Shown: positions 43,388 through 52,321, numbered from the stretch's first letter. The stretch: 64,000 bases of DNA from Caulobacter sp. (GCF_017744445.1 NZ_JAGIBH010000009.1:150291-214290), one strand, 5' to 3'. Translations and numbers: made by a program. The notes: generated by a model not told the origin, from the letters alone.

Positions 43388-44521
43388 ATGCGCGGCTTGT
43401 TGCTTGTGGCCTTAGCCTTCCTGACGCCTGCTGCGGCCATGGCCGACATCGCGCCGCCGCCGGGCGGGTCCACCGCGCCGGCCCAGCTCGTCGCCTTCGT
43501 CCCTCCGCCGGCCCAGATCGCCTGCGGCCAGGGCTCGGCCCGGCTGATCGAGGGCGCGGCCGTGCCGCCTCGGTATTGGCAACCCTACATCCCGCCCGTG
43601 GCCGCGACCGGCCTCACGCCCTATGCCCCTCCGCCGCTGGCGAGCAGCGAGGTCTATACCTTCTCGGTCGACACCGAGGGCCACGTCACCGACCTGAAGC
43701 GCACGCCGTCCGCCAATGTCACAATCCCCTGGGCCATCGACGACCAGACCGCGATCATCGCCAGCTGGCGGTTCGCGCCGGGCGCGGCGGCCAGCAACTG
43801 CTCGATCGACCTGGCGCCGACGGCCACGCCGCTGAACCAGGCCTCCCCCGCCCGCCTGTTCGAGACCATGGCCACCGCGCCGCGCTCGCCCTGGCCGGGG
43901 ATCCGCAAGGTCCTGGGCGGCGACTGCGACAGCCGCCGCCGGCCGCAGATGATCGTCTATCCCGACCTGCGCGCCTTCGACGACAAGTCCGTCGATCCAG
44001 CCTGGGCGGGCCTACGCTACGACATCGACGCCAACGGCGTGGTGCGCAATGTCAAGGTCGCCGCCCAGCACGGCGAGGCCGCCTTCGCCGACACCGCCGC
44101 CAGCGCCGTGGCCGAGGCTCGCTATTTCCCGGGTCCGGCGCGCACGGGCTGCTTCGTGATCTTCACCGCCACGCCCAAGGCGACCCCCGCTCCGGCCCGT
44201 CCGACGGGGGAATCGTTCGAGCGGCCGCAGGACGCCTGCAAGATCACCCAGGCCCAGTTGAACCTGCCCGAGACCAAGATGTATCCGCCCGCCTTCGGCA
44301 AGCGGCGGGTGGCCGGCTGGGCCATGCTGCGCTTCGACGTGGCGCCGTGGGGCCAGGTCGGCGCGGTCGAGGTGCTGGCCGCCCAGCCCAGCGAAATCTT
44401 CGGCAACTATGCCCGCAACATGCTGAACGGCGCGCGGCCCACCGCGCCGCCGACCGGCTATCGCGGCTGCGTCGTACCGATCGTCTTCGCCATCCCGGCG
44501 ATCCCCGAGGACGACTACTGA
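43388..44521 (+). CDS. Secreted protein with repeated TonB_C-like domains
   Basis: 377 aa. Signal peptide about 1-19 (PAAAMA/D), proline-rich N-terminal part, then three TonB_C-like units. Each has a beta-strand followed by GHVTDLKRTPS, GVVRNVKVAAQ and GQVGAVEVLAAQP, and a downstream YFPG/WRFAPG/ARPTAPP-type strand. This pattern is that of energy-transducing TonB C-termini, but there is no membrane anchor of TonB type. Function is unknown; binding of TonB-box peptides or peptidoglycan is a guess. Confidence 0.75.
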   Translation: MRGLLLVALAFLTPAAAMADIAPPPGGSTAPAQLVAFVPPPAQIACGQGSARLIEGAAVPPRYWQPYIPPVAATGLTPYAPPPLASSEVYTFSVDTEGHVTDLKRTPSANVTIPWAIDDQTAIIASWRFAPGAAASNCSIDLAPTATPLNQASPARLFETMATAPRSPWPGIRKVLGGDCDSRRRPQMIVYPDLRAFDDKSVDPAWAGLRYDIDANGVVRNVKVAAQHGEAAFADTAASAVAEARYFPGPARTGCFVIFTATPKATPAPARPTGESFERPQDACKITQAQLNLPETKMYPPAFGKRRVAGWAMLRFDVAPWGQVGAVEVLAAQPSEIFGNYARNMLNGARPTAPPTGYRGCVVPIVFAIPAIPEDDY

Positions 44522-44555
44522 AGACTCGAAACGAGGATTTCCTACGGCGCCCCCT

Positions 44556-44580
44556 GGAACCTGAGCCCTCCTGCCTCGTT
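44556..44580 (+). promoter_or_regulatory. EcfG/SigT-type promoter GGAAC-N16-CGTT
   Basis: Perfect match to the general-stress ECF consensus of alphaproteobacteria, 33 bp before the sigU-like start. SigT control of sigU is known in Caulobacter crescentus, which supports both assignments. Confidence 0.8.
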
Positions 44581-44612
44581 TTGAGCTTGAGTGTTTCTTC
44601 CCGAAGGGGGCC

Positions 44613-45185
44613 ATGATGGACCATCAAGACCAAAAGACCTTCGAGCGTGACCTGATCGCGCTGATCCCGCACCTGCGCGCCTTCGCCCGCTCGCTGTGCG
44701 GCGACGCCACCGCCGCCGACGACCTGGCGCAGGACGCCGTCGCCAAGGCCTGGGCCAGCCGCGGCAGCTTCACCATGGGCACCAACATGAAGGCCTGGAC
44801 CTTCATGATCCTGCGCAACCAGTTCTACTCGGACAAGCGCCGCAGCTGGCGCTCGGTGGGCCTGGACCAGGAGACCGCCGAGCGGACCCTGGTGGCCAAC
44901 ACCAATTTCGACAGCGCCATCGCCCTGGACGACCTGCGCCAGGCCATGATGATGCTGCCCGAGAGCCAGCGCGAAGCCCTGATCCTGATCGGCGCCGGCG
45001 GCTTCTCGTACGAAGAGGCGGCCGAGGTGATCGGCGTGGCCGTCGGCACGGTCAAGAGCCGCGTCAGCCGCGCCCGCGCCGACCTGCAGCAGATCTTCGA
45101 AAGCGGCAACTACGAGCGCGACGGCCTGCCCGTGCATGAGGCCATGGGCAGCATGCTCAAGGCGCTGGAGCGTCTGGCCGCTTAA
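44613..45185 (+). CDS. sigU: ECF sigma factor, EcfG (ECF15) type, SigU-like
   Basis: 190 aa. Region 2 begins LIALIPHLRAFARSLCGDATAADDLAQDAVAKAW, close to EcfG proteins, and contains MKAWTFMILRNQFYSDKRR; region 4 contains LPESQREALILIGAGGFSYEEAAEVIGVAVGTVKSRVSRAR. No NepR anti-sigma or PhyR gene is adjacent, as expected for a secondary EcfG paralogue such as SigU. An EcfG-type promoter precedes it, implying that it is activated by the main general stress sigma factor. Confidence 0.88.
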   Translation: MMDHQDQKTFERDLIALIPHLRAFARSLCGDATAADDLAQDAVAKAWASRGSFTMGTNMKAWTFMILRNQFYSDKRRSWRSVGLDQETAERTLVANTNFDSAIALDDLRQAMMMLPESQREALILIGAGGFSYEEAAEVIGVAVGTVKSRVSRARADLQQIFESGNYERDGLPVHEAMGSMLKALERLAA

Positions 45186-45193
45186 TCTGGTGG

Positions 45194-45320
45194 ATCCGTT
45201 TCCCCGGCGAAAGCCGGGGCCCAGATGGAAGGGCGCTGTGGCGGTCTCTAAAGGCGCCGCGCTCTTCCAATCATCCCCAGCGCCATGAGATCTGGGTCCC
45301 GGCTTTCGCCGGGAATACGG
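45194..45320. repeat. Palindromic intergenic repeat, family C (copy 4)
   Basis: TTTCCCCGGCGAAAGCCGGG to TCCCGGCTTTCGCCGGGAAT between the convergent sigU and kynU genes. Confidence 0.85.
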
Positions 45321-45331
45321 GTTAGGGGTGG

Positions 45332-46471
45332 CTAGGTGAGGTGACTGCAAGCCTCCCGAAACGCCGCCACATCCGCCTCGTCATGATAGATCGACAGGCC
45401 GATCCGCAACACATCATCGCGGACATCCACGACCACGCCCTTTTCGCCCAGCGCCTGTTTCCAGGCGCTGGCTTTTTCATGCCGCAGCGCCAGAAAACGC
45501 GCCTGCGGGCCCTCGCCCGGCGGGTTCAGCACCACCGCGCCTTTCAAGGGCTCGGCCGCGACAAGGCTCCGCATCAGCCCGCCGACATGCGCGGCGACCG
45601 TCGCCGTGGTCAGGCCTTCCGCCTCCAGCATCCGCCCGGCCGCCACGAAGCGGTAGAGGCCCGACGGGTCAAACGTCGCGCCCATGAAGCGCTGGGCGTC
45701 GGTGGTGTAGCCCACCCCGCCCGGCGGCCCCTCCAGATCGCCGAACTCGGCATACCAGCCCGTCAGCACCGGACGCGGGCCAAAGCCGGGCGGCGCGTGC
45801 AGGAACGCCGCGCCCTCGCCGGCCATGGCGTATTTGTAGCCGCCGGCCAGGTAGAACACTCGGTCCGCCACCGCCGACAGGTCGGTCGGCACGGCCCGGA
45901 AGCCGTGATAGCCGTCGACCACCAGCCACGGGCCTTCGGGCCGTGACAGGTCCGCCAGCTCCCAGACGCGGTCGAAGACGAAGCCGGTCTTGAAGAACAC
46001 ATGGCTGACGAAGATCAGGTCGTAGTCGCCGCCACGCGCCGCCGCGATGAAGCGATCGGCGAAGTCGGGGCCCTTGCTGTCCACCAGGGTCAGCTCGATC
46101 TCGCCGGCCTCGAGCCAGCGCTGGGCCTGGCGGCGGAACGAGTGGAACTCGCCGTCGGTCGAGAGGATACGGACGGGCTTGCGGCTCACCGCCGACTTCA
46201 GCACGGCCAGCAAAGTGTGGGTGTTGGGCGCGAAGACCACGGTGTCGCTGCTCGGCAGGTTCAGCTCCCGCGCGACCAGGCCCTGAGCCGCCGGATAGAC
46301 CTCGCCCAGCGCCTTGCCCCACTTGTGGTCGGCCAGGACGACGGCGTCCTCCCAGGCCTCGAGCTGGGCGGCCAGGGTGGCGTCGGGCCACAGGTGGTGG
46401 CTGTGGGCGGCCATGTGCAGCCGTCCGGGGACGGACAGCGCCTTGGAGAACAGGTCCTTGCGGGCGCTCAC
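45332..46471 (-). CDS. kynU: Kynureninase-like class V PLP enzyme
   Basis: 379 aa, GTG start overlapping the kynA stop by 4 bp. Class V aminotransferase fold; VFAPNTHTLL near the cofactor phosphate, LVVDGYHGFRAVP with the PLP-contacting Asp, and YLAGGYKYAMAGEG with the PLP lysine. Kynureninase cleaves kynurenine to anthranilate and alanine, the step after KynA. The protein is shorter than classical KynU, so the label depends partly on the operon with kynA and the KynR-like regulator. Confidence 0.8.
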   Translation of the reverse strand: MSARKDLFSKALSVPGRLHMAAHSHHLWPDATLAAQLEAWEDAVVLADHKWGKALGEVYPAAQGLVARELNLPSSDTVVFAPNTHTLLAVLKSAVSRKPVRILSTDGEFHSFRRQAQRWLEAGEIELTLVDSKGPDFADRFIAAARGGDYDLIFVSHVFFKTGFVFDRVWELADLSRPEGPWLVVDGYHGFRAVPTDLSAVADRVFYLAGGYKYAMAGEGAAFLHAPPGFGPRPVLTGWYAEFGDLEGPPGGVGYTTDAQRFMGATFDPSGLYRFVAAGRMLEAEGLTTATVAAHVGGLMRSLVAAEPLKGAVVLNPPGEGPQARFLALRHEKASAWKQALGEKGVVVDVRDDVLRIGLSIYHDEADVAAFREACSHLT

Positions 46472-47259
46472 AGCTTGCCCCGCAGCGTCCACAGCTCCGG
46501 GAAGGCCCGCCGGCGCAGTGTGCTCGCTAGATATCCGATGCCGTCCGTCCCGCCCGTGCCCGGCCGCCCGCCGATGATCCGCTCGACCGTCAGCACGTGC
46601 TTGTGGCGCCAGGTGACCAAAGCATCGTCCAGGTCCACCAGCTTCTCGGCCAGCTGGTACAGCTCCCAATAGCGCTGCGGGTCGCGATAGACCTCGAGCC
46701 AGGCGGCCTCGACCTCTTCCGAGGGGACGTAGGCTTGCGTGAAGTCGCGATGCAGGGCGCTGTCCGGAACCGTCAGGCCATGGCGCGGCAGCTGCGCGAT
46801 GGCGACGTCGTACAGGCTGGGCGCGGCCAGGGCGGCTTGCAGCAAGGCCAGGCCGTCGGAGCCCTCCTCCTGGAACTTCAGGAAGCTCTGGTCCTTCAGG
46901 CCCAGCATGTATTCCAGGGTGCGGAACTGGGCCGACTGGAAGCCCGAGCTGGTCCCCAGCGAGCCCCGGAAGCTGAGGTAGTCCGCCGGCGTCATGGTCG
47001 CCAGGATGTCCCACGAGAGGGTCATCACCGTCTGGATCCGCGACACCCGCGCCAGGGCCTTGTAGGCCGGCTCCACATCGCCCGCCGCGATCAGGCCCTT
47101 GGCCAGGCCGACCTCGTGGATGATCTCCTTGAGCCACAGTTCCTTGGTCTGGTGGATGACGATGAACAACAGTTCGTCGTGCCGGTCGCTCTGCGACTGC
47201 TGCGCCGCCAGCAGGGTGTCGAGCGCGAGGTACCGCGCGTAGGTCATGTCTTGCGCCAT
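46468..47259 (-). CDS. kynA: Tryptophan 2,3-dioxygenase
   Basis: 263 aa. Haem enzyme opening the indole ring of tryptophan to N-formylkynurenine. Signatures: MTYARYLALDTLL, HDELLFIVIHQTKELWLKE (haem/substrate His), SGFQSAQFRTLEYMLG, WRHKHVLTVERIIG with the proximal His, and GRPGTGGTDGIGYL. It is first in the operon with kynU; a kynurenine formamidase is not nearby. The divergent Lrp/AsnC gene probably activates it. Confidence 0.95.
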   Translation of the reverse strand: MAQDMTYARYLALDTLLAAQQSQSDRHDELLFIVIHQTKELWLKEIIHEVGLAKGLIAAGDVEPAYKALARVSRIQTVMTLSWDILATMTPADYLSFRGSLGTSSGFQSAQFRTLEYMLGLKDQSFLKFQEEGSDGLALLQAALAAPSLYDVAIAQLPRHGLTVPDSALHRDFTQAYVPSEEVEAAWLEVYRDPQRYWELYQLAEKLVDLDDALVTWRHKHVLTVERIIGGRPGTGGTDGIGYLASTLRRRAFPELWTLRGKL

Positions 47260-47326
47260 GGCGGAACCCTAGGCCGTTGCCGACGGCACATTGTCCTCGT
47301 TTGCGCGCGGCCAGGCGAGCGGGATA

Positions 47327-47337
47327 GAACAATGTTC
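47327..47337. promoter_or_regulatory. Palindrome GAACAATGTTC in the kynA/kynR intergenic region
   Basis: Perfect 11-bp dyad in the 104-bp divergent gap, 27 bp before the Lrp/AsnC start. A related ACATTGTCC half lies at about 47288. Candidate site for the KynR-like regulator. Confidence 0.5.
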
Positions 47338-47363
47338 CGATCCAGTTGTCATAGACAGAACGA

Positions 47364-47822
47364 ATGTCCATCCTCAGCCGCGTCGACCTGTCGATCCTCC
47401 GCATCCTGGAGGCCGACGCCCGCATCTCGTTCGCGGCCCTGGCCGAGCGCGTGGGGCTGTCGAAGTCACCGTGCTGGTCGCGCGTCCAGGCCCTGGAGAA
47501 GCAGGGCGTCATCACCGGCTACCGCGCCCGCATCGACGCCAAGGCCGTCGGCAAGGGCCTGACCGTCTATGCCCTGGCCACGGTCGAGTTCGCCCGCGCC
47601 GAGGCCTTCGAAGCCGCCGTCCTGCGCCATCCGTCGATCATCGAGTGCCACTCGACGGCCGGCGCCGGCGACTACCTGCTGCGGATCGTGGCGGCCGACG
47701 TCGCCGACCTGGACCACCTGCTGCGCAAGGAGCTGAGCCAGCTGCCCGGCGTGCAGCGCTACACCACCACGGTGTGCATGAAGGCGATCAAGCAGGACGG
47801 GCTGCTGACGGCGGGGCTGTGA
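47364..47822 (+). CDS. Lrp/AsnC-family regulator (KynR-like)
   Basis: 152 aa. N-terminal helix-turn-helix (about 8-55: ILEADARISFAALAERVGLSKSPCWSRVQALEKQGVI) and C-terminal RAM domain (about 70-145) ending LPGVQRYTTTVCMKAIK. Divergent from kynA-kynU, the same arrangement as KynR of pseudomonads, which activates the kyn genes with kynurenine. The orthology is inferred. Confidence 0.9.
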   Translation: MSILSRVDLSILRILEADARISFAALAERVGLSKSPCWSRVQALEKQGVITGYRARIDAKAVGKGLTVYALATVEFARAEAFEAAVLRHPSIIECHSTAGAGDYLLRIVAADVADLDHLLRKELSQLPGVQRYTTTVCMKAIKQDGLLTAGL

Positions 47823-48098
47823 GGGCAATACCCAAAACACAGTCATTCGCTGCACGCTTTCCCGGTTATCGCGAAGGTTGAGGCTGGACGAGCGCCCGGC
47901 GTTGCTGTCAAGGTTAATGCCGGGGGTAGTTATCCGTTTTGCGCGACGCCGCCGTCGTCCCGGCCAGCCGGGAGAGGACGGCGCGTGGGCGCGATCCCTC
48001 ACCAGTGTGATCTCCCAGCGTGGCGTACGTCGAGCGGACGGGCCCTGTCGGCCCCTGTCCGAAACCCGAGTCAGGTCTGATCGTGTTCGGAGGACGCC

Positions 48099-50441
48099 AT
48101 GCGGCGCATGCCCCCACGGAGAAGCCTCGCGGGCGCGATCGCGCTCGTGACCGCCGCTTGGCTGGCCCTGACGCCGGCGCACGCCATGGCGGCGGACGAA
48201 ACGCGCCTGCGGGTCCAGCTGAAGATCGTCGACGGCCGTTTCGCGGCGGACGCGGAGTCGAAGGAGACCAGGCTGGAGGCCTCCGAGACGTTCGGCGCCG
48301 AATACCGCCAGACCCAGGACCAGGTCGAGAAGCGACTGATCGCGGATCTCAATCGCGTTCTGGCCACGACGGACAAGGCCGCCACGCTGGATGGCGCATC
48401 CTGCGCGCCCGCCTCGCCCCGGGACGAGGCGGTCTGCACCATCAAGGACGCGTCCTGGGGAGAGGCTTCCGAAAAGTTCAGTCAGTGGATCGCGGTGCGA
48501 GATCCCGAGTACGGCGGTGAGGGGTCGCTCTATCTGTCCGAGATGGTCCTCGTCGGAAGGCTGCTCGGCAAGCTGGGAAACAACGACAATTTTCAGCGTC
48601 TGCTGGAGCCCACCGCGCTCCTCTGGGAGGATCCGGGCGGACCGGACGCCGACCTCGACGCGGGCAGACTGAACTTCATCGTTCGTCGGCCGATCGCCTC
48701 CCAGCAGATCCAGGCCTGCGACAAGGACCAAGGCGACTGCGTCGTCGGCCTAGGGAAAAATGCCGCGGCCTTTGACGGTCGCGTCAGCCAACGCGCCATG
48801 GCCCGGTCTCTGAGGCCCCTGCGCGGGAGCGTCTGGAATCTGGCGCGTATTCATCGCCAGCTGGGCGACCTCCTCCATCTCGCCGGCTTCCCGTCCACGA
48901 CATCAAGAACCCCGGCGCGCGACGAAGCCGCGCTGCAGCCCCTTCACGCGGGCGAGGTCCCGCCGAGCCTGGACCCGACGAGCACGGTCGTGGTCGACGG
49001 CCCCTCGCCGGTGGCGGCCCTGCAGTTCGCCTTCCCACTTCCCAAGTCGGGGGAAAAGCCGGTCGACGCGGCGGCCGAGGAGGCCTCTATTCTGAAGGCC
49101 CTGTATCTGATGCTGCCGGACCAGGCGTTCCGGGCGGTCCAGCGCGATCCCACGCTCATCATCAGCAGCGGCGACCAGGCCGAGGGACCGGCGTCGAAGC
49201 GATACCGCACCTTTGACCTCCCCACCGCGCCCGGCGCGGTGATCTACGCCGATCAGATGGCGCCGCGCCTGAAGCCGATCACGGCCCTAGGCTTTGAGGC
49301 GGGTTTCGTCGACGATTCCATGGAGCTCGGCGGCGCTCGCCTCTGGACCAGGGTCCAGATCGAGCCACGGACCGACGACAAGGCCAAGGATGGCGAAAAG
49401 CCCAAGGACGGCCAGGAAGTCAAACTCGTCCCGATCACGATCGAGCCTCGGCACAAGCTCAGCGTTGGCGTCGACGCCCAGCCGCACAAGCCCACGGCGG
49501 CCTTCATCGAATATCACCAGGCCAAGCTCCTGGGCGACGACACCATCGACCTGCGGGTCGGCAGTCGCGGCAAGGCGATCATCAGCGGCGCCTACGAGAA
49601 GGATTTCGTCGGCTTTCCGGGGTTTAGAAAGCGTCTCTCCCTCAGCGTCCAAGGGGCCTCCGACTATACGCCCGACGTCCCCAACGGGACGGCGCGGGCG
49701 GACGAGCGGCGCACCGGCGCCAGCGTCGGCGCCCAGCTCGAAATGTTCCGCGACTGGAACGACCAGGCGCTGCGGCTGAACGCCGCCTTCAGCTATGAGG
49801 ATGTCACGCTCGACACCGGCGCGGGCGCCGCGCCGCCGCCGGCCACGCGCACCTCGCGCGTGACGCTGGGCGCGGACTATGTCTGGATCGGCCGCGAGGC
49901 TCTCAACCGACCCAACATCACCCTGGAGCCATCGATCACCCGGGCGTGGGGCGAAGGATCGACCCCGTCCTACTGGCAAGGCGCGCTGCGCGGGGTCGCG
50001 CACGACAGCTTCGAGACCTTCTTCGAATACGACGGCCGCCTGGCCCTGGACTGGGCCTCGGACCGCACGCCGGTGACCGAGCTGCCGCGCCTGGGCGGCG
50101 GCGACAGCCTGCGCGGCCTGCGATCCGACGCGGCCGCCGGCACGTTCGTCTGGTCGGTCCAGAACGAGATCTGGGTCCCCCTGCGCTTCACCGAGCGGTT
50201 CGGCCGAGGCGTCGATGGGATCCTGCGCAACAGCCTCAAGCTGGCCGCCTTCATCGACATCGGCGGCGCCGACAACAACCGGCAGGACCTGCCGTCCTTC
50301 AACGCCGGCCTGGGCCTGGGGCTGCGCCTCAAGCCGAGCGACGCCGTGGCGTTCCGGCTGGATTGGGCCCACCTGGCGACCCGCGCGCCCCGGGGCATGT
50401 CCGACCAGTCGATCTACTTCTCGATCACCGTGATCCCCTAA
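48099..50441 (+). CDS. Omp85-superfamily-like outer-membrane protein
   Basis: 780 aa with a signal peptide (about 1-31, ending HAMA/A) and a GGAGG ribosome site. The N-terminal 260 residues are soluble, with a possible POTRA-like segment (RPLRGSVWNLARIHRQLGDLLHLAGF). From about 420 on, alternating beta strands follow, as in BamA/TpsB barrels (HKLSVGVDAQPHKPTAAFIEY), then LPRLGGGDSLRGLRSD resembling the VRGY/F motif of Omp85 loop 6, and a C-terminal strand ending SIYFSITVIP. No clear BamA, TamA or two-partner ShlB architecture. It is followed after 35 bp by a beta-rich gene of unknown function. Confidence 0.75.
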   Translation: MRRMPPRRSLAGAIALVTAAWLALTPAHAMAADETRLRVQLKIVDGRFAADAESKETRLEASETFGAEYRQTQDQVEKRLIADLNRVLATTDKAATLDGASCAPASPRDEAVCTIKDASWGEASEKFSQWIAVRDPEYGGEGSLYLSEMVLVGRLLGKLGNNDNFQRLLEPTALLWEDPGGPDADLDAGRLNFIVRRPIASQQIQACDKDQGDCVVGLGKNAAAFDGRVSQRAMARSLRPLRGSVWNLARIHRQLGDLLHLAGFPSTTSRTPARDEAALQPLHAGEVPPSLDPTSTVVVDGPSPVAALQFAFPLPKSGEKPVDAAAEEASILKALYLMLPDQAFRAVQRDPTLIISSGDQAEGPASKRYRTFDLPTAPGAVIYADQMAPRLKPITALGFEAGFVDDSMELGGARLWTRVQIEPRTDDKAKDGEKPKDGQEVKLVPITIEPRHKLSVGVDAQPHKPTAAFIEYHQAKLLGDDTIDLRVGSRGKAIISGAYEKDFVGFPGFRKRLSLSVQGASDYTPDVPNGTARADERRTGASVGAQLEMFRDWNDQALRLNAAFSYEDVTLDTGAGAAPPPATRTSRVTLGADYVWIGREALNRPNITLEPSITRAWGEGSTPSYWQGALRGVAHDSFETFFEYDGRLALDWASDRTPVTELPRLGGGDSLRGLRSDAAAGTFVWSVQNEIWVPLRFTERFGRGVDGILRNSLKLAAFIDIGGADNNRQDLPSFNAGLGLGLRLKPSDAVAFRLDWAHLATRAPRGMSDQSIYFSITVIP

Positions 50442-50476
50442 TGAAAGATGTAGGGGCCTCAGAAGGAAGCCTTCGC

Positions 50477-51634
50477 ATGACCAGCTTCACGCTCACCGAC
50501 AGTGGCGTCACCTACACCCTGACCCTGAACGGCGACGTCTCGACGCCGGCGGGCGCCTTCGGCACGTGGGCGACCGACGGCAAGAGCACCAACCAGATCG
50601 TGCTCACCAAGGCCGATGGGACGACCAAGGCCATCGCGGTCGTCTGGAGCTTCAATGCCGACAACCAGCTCTGCGTGGCCCAGGGCGCCGGCGCGGCCTT
50701 CAACTTCACGGTCTCGGCCGTGCGCCCGGACCTGCGGCTCGACTCCGACAACAAGCTGCATGTGCGGCCGCCTTCCGGAGGCACGCTGTTCGAGTTCACC
50801 CTGGTCTGCGGCTTCGCCCTGCTGGCGGACGGCAATCTCGAGGTCGCTATCAACGGCCAGAAATCCAAGCTCACGGGGACGCCGACCTCGAACAAGGCCT
50901 ATTTCGGCTACACCTTCCGCGACAAGGCCGCGCCCTCGCCGGCCATCCTGCTGGCCTTCTGGGGCGAATGGGTTCGGGACACCAGCAAGCCCGACCAGAT
51001 CGAACTGTTCTTCCAGTTCAAGGTCGACGCCACCGCCTACAAGTTCACGATGCCGACCGGCTCCAGCACGGCGATCTCGCCGCAGAACCAGCTGCTGATT
51101 ACCGGCGTGAAGAAGGGTCAGGCCTGGGGCGTGACCATCCAGGGCGCCCTGTCGGTCCGCAAGGACGACAGCGACTTCAGCCTGGTCTTCACCCTGGACC
51201 AGCAGCACACGGCCAGCGGCGTCAAGACCACGACCATCGCCATCAAGGCCGTCTTCGCCCCGGACGACAACAGCCGCCTGAACGCCGCCCTGGACCTCTA
51301 TATCGGCGTGACCAAGACCCCGACCTCGAAGCGGGTGACGGTCAAGGGCGAGGGCCATGTGGCGCTGGGCCCCAACGGGCTCGACATCACCTTCGCCTAT
51401 TCGAACACCCAGACCGCTGGCCATGAGTCCGTCGTCGCGCTGATGATCGCCACGCAGTTCACCTGGAAGAACGGCGCGCTGGAGGTTTCCTACGAAAAGG
51501 ATGGACCGAGGACGACGGTCAGTCTGTCGACCAAGTTCCTGCTCAAGGAGGGCGCCGAGCTCGACGGTCACCTCACGGTCACCAAGGACGGCAAGGCGTA
51601 CGGCGTCTACGGCGCCCTGGGCCTGTCCTGGTAA
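50477..51634 (+). CDS. Beta-rich protein of unknown function, partner of the Omp85-like gene
   Basis: 385 aa. Start 50477 has an AGAAGGAAG ribosome site; an alternative ATG at 50441 overlaps the previous stop. Nearly the whole sequence alternates polar and apolar residues in beta strands of 8-12 residues, with repeated K-D-G turns (KDGKAYGVYGALGLSW at the end, C-terminal Trp). No signal peptide, cysteine-poor, no known motif. The pattern is that of a beta-barrel, beta-solenoid or a beta-sandwich passenger. Proximity suggests it acts with, or is secreted by, the preceding Omp85-like protein. Confidence 0.7.
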   Translation: MTSFTLTDSGVTYTLTLNGDVSTPAGAFGTWATDGKSTNQIVLTKADGTTKAIAVVWSFNADNQLCVAQGAGAAFNFTVSAVRPDLRLDSDNKLHVRPPSGGTLFEFTLVCGFALLADGNLEVAINGQKSKLTGTPTSNKAYFGYTFRDKAAPSPAILLAFWGEWVRDTSKPDQIELFFQFKVDATAYKFTMPTGSSTAISPQNQLLITGVKKGQAWGVTIQGALSVRKDDSDFSLVFTLDQQHTASGVKTTTIAIKAVFAPDDNSRLNAALDLYIGVTKTPTSKRVTVKGEGHVALGPNGLDITFAYSNTQTAGHESVVALMIATQFTWKNGALEVSYEKDGPRTTVSLSTKFLLKEGAELDGHLTVTKDGKAYGVYGALGLSW

Positions 51635-51682
51635 CGGCGCGCGGGCAACAGGCTCCCGGCGTGGTCGCCGGCGAGCCTGCCC

Positions 51683-52321
51683 CTACAGCTTGACGAATGG
51701 CGCCAGCCAGCGGCCCAGGCGTCCCGGCAGCTGGATCTGGCCGTCCAGGGCCGCCACGCACAGGCAGGGCTTGGGCGAGACCACGCGCTGCTGGTGGGTG
51801 ATGCTGGGGTCGGCTTCCTCGAAGTCGCCGGGTTCGAAGACGCCGTCGGCGGTGGCGTAGGCGCCTTCGATCACGCAGGTCAGCTCGACGCCGCCATGGG
51901 TGTGGACCGGGGTGCACTGGCCGGGGGCGATGCGCAGCATGATGACGCGGCTGTCGCCGTCGCGGGGGCCCAGCACGTCGCGCACCTGGACACCGGGGCC
52001 GACCCAGCGCCAGCGGCTCAGCGGGAAGTGGCGGAGGGGCTCGGGGAGCGTGGGGTCACTGCCCTTCACGACCTCTGGCGCCTGGACGGGCGCGGCGGTC
52101 TCCAGTCGCGCCATGACGTCGTCGCGGGCGCGCGCCTCCAGGGCCAGCGGCGACAGGTCGTCCAGCATCGCCCCGCCGACCGCCTCGCCCAGCGCCGTCC
52201 AGGCGCGGCTCTGCGGGCGCAGGGCCAGGTGGGTGGCGACGACCACGGCTTCGGGCGGGCTGAGCGTGCCGGCGGCATAGGCCAGCAGGCGCTCTTCGCT
52301 GGGCAGGCGACGCAGGCTCAT
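51683..52321 (-). CDS. chrR: ChrR-family anti-sigma factor with altered zinc-finger motif
   Basis: 212 aa. N-terminal anti-sigma domain (about 1-85) and C-terminal cupin (about 105-195). ChrR holds the RpoE-type sigma inactive until singlet oxygen or related stress. The cupin metal set is intact: VHTHGGVELTCVIEG gives two His and Glu, and SITHQQ the third His. But the usual H-x3-C-x2-C zinc site of the sigma-binding domain reads HLALRPQSR, so both cysteines are replaced (Arg and Ser). It overlaps the sigma gene by 4 bp, so co-expression is certain if transcribed. Confidence 0.88.
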   Translation of the reverse strand: MSLRRLPSEERLLAYAAGTLSPPEAVVVATHLALRPQSRAWTALGEAVGGAMLDDLSPLALEARARDDVMARLETAAPVQAPEVVKGSDPTLPEPLRHFPLSRWRWVGPGVQVRDVLGPRDGDSRVIMLRIAPGQCTPVHTHGGVELTCVIEGAYATADGVFEPGDFEEADPSITHQQRVVSPKPCLCVAALDGQIQLPGRLGRWLAPFVKL

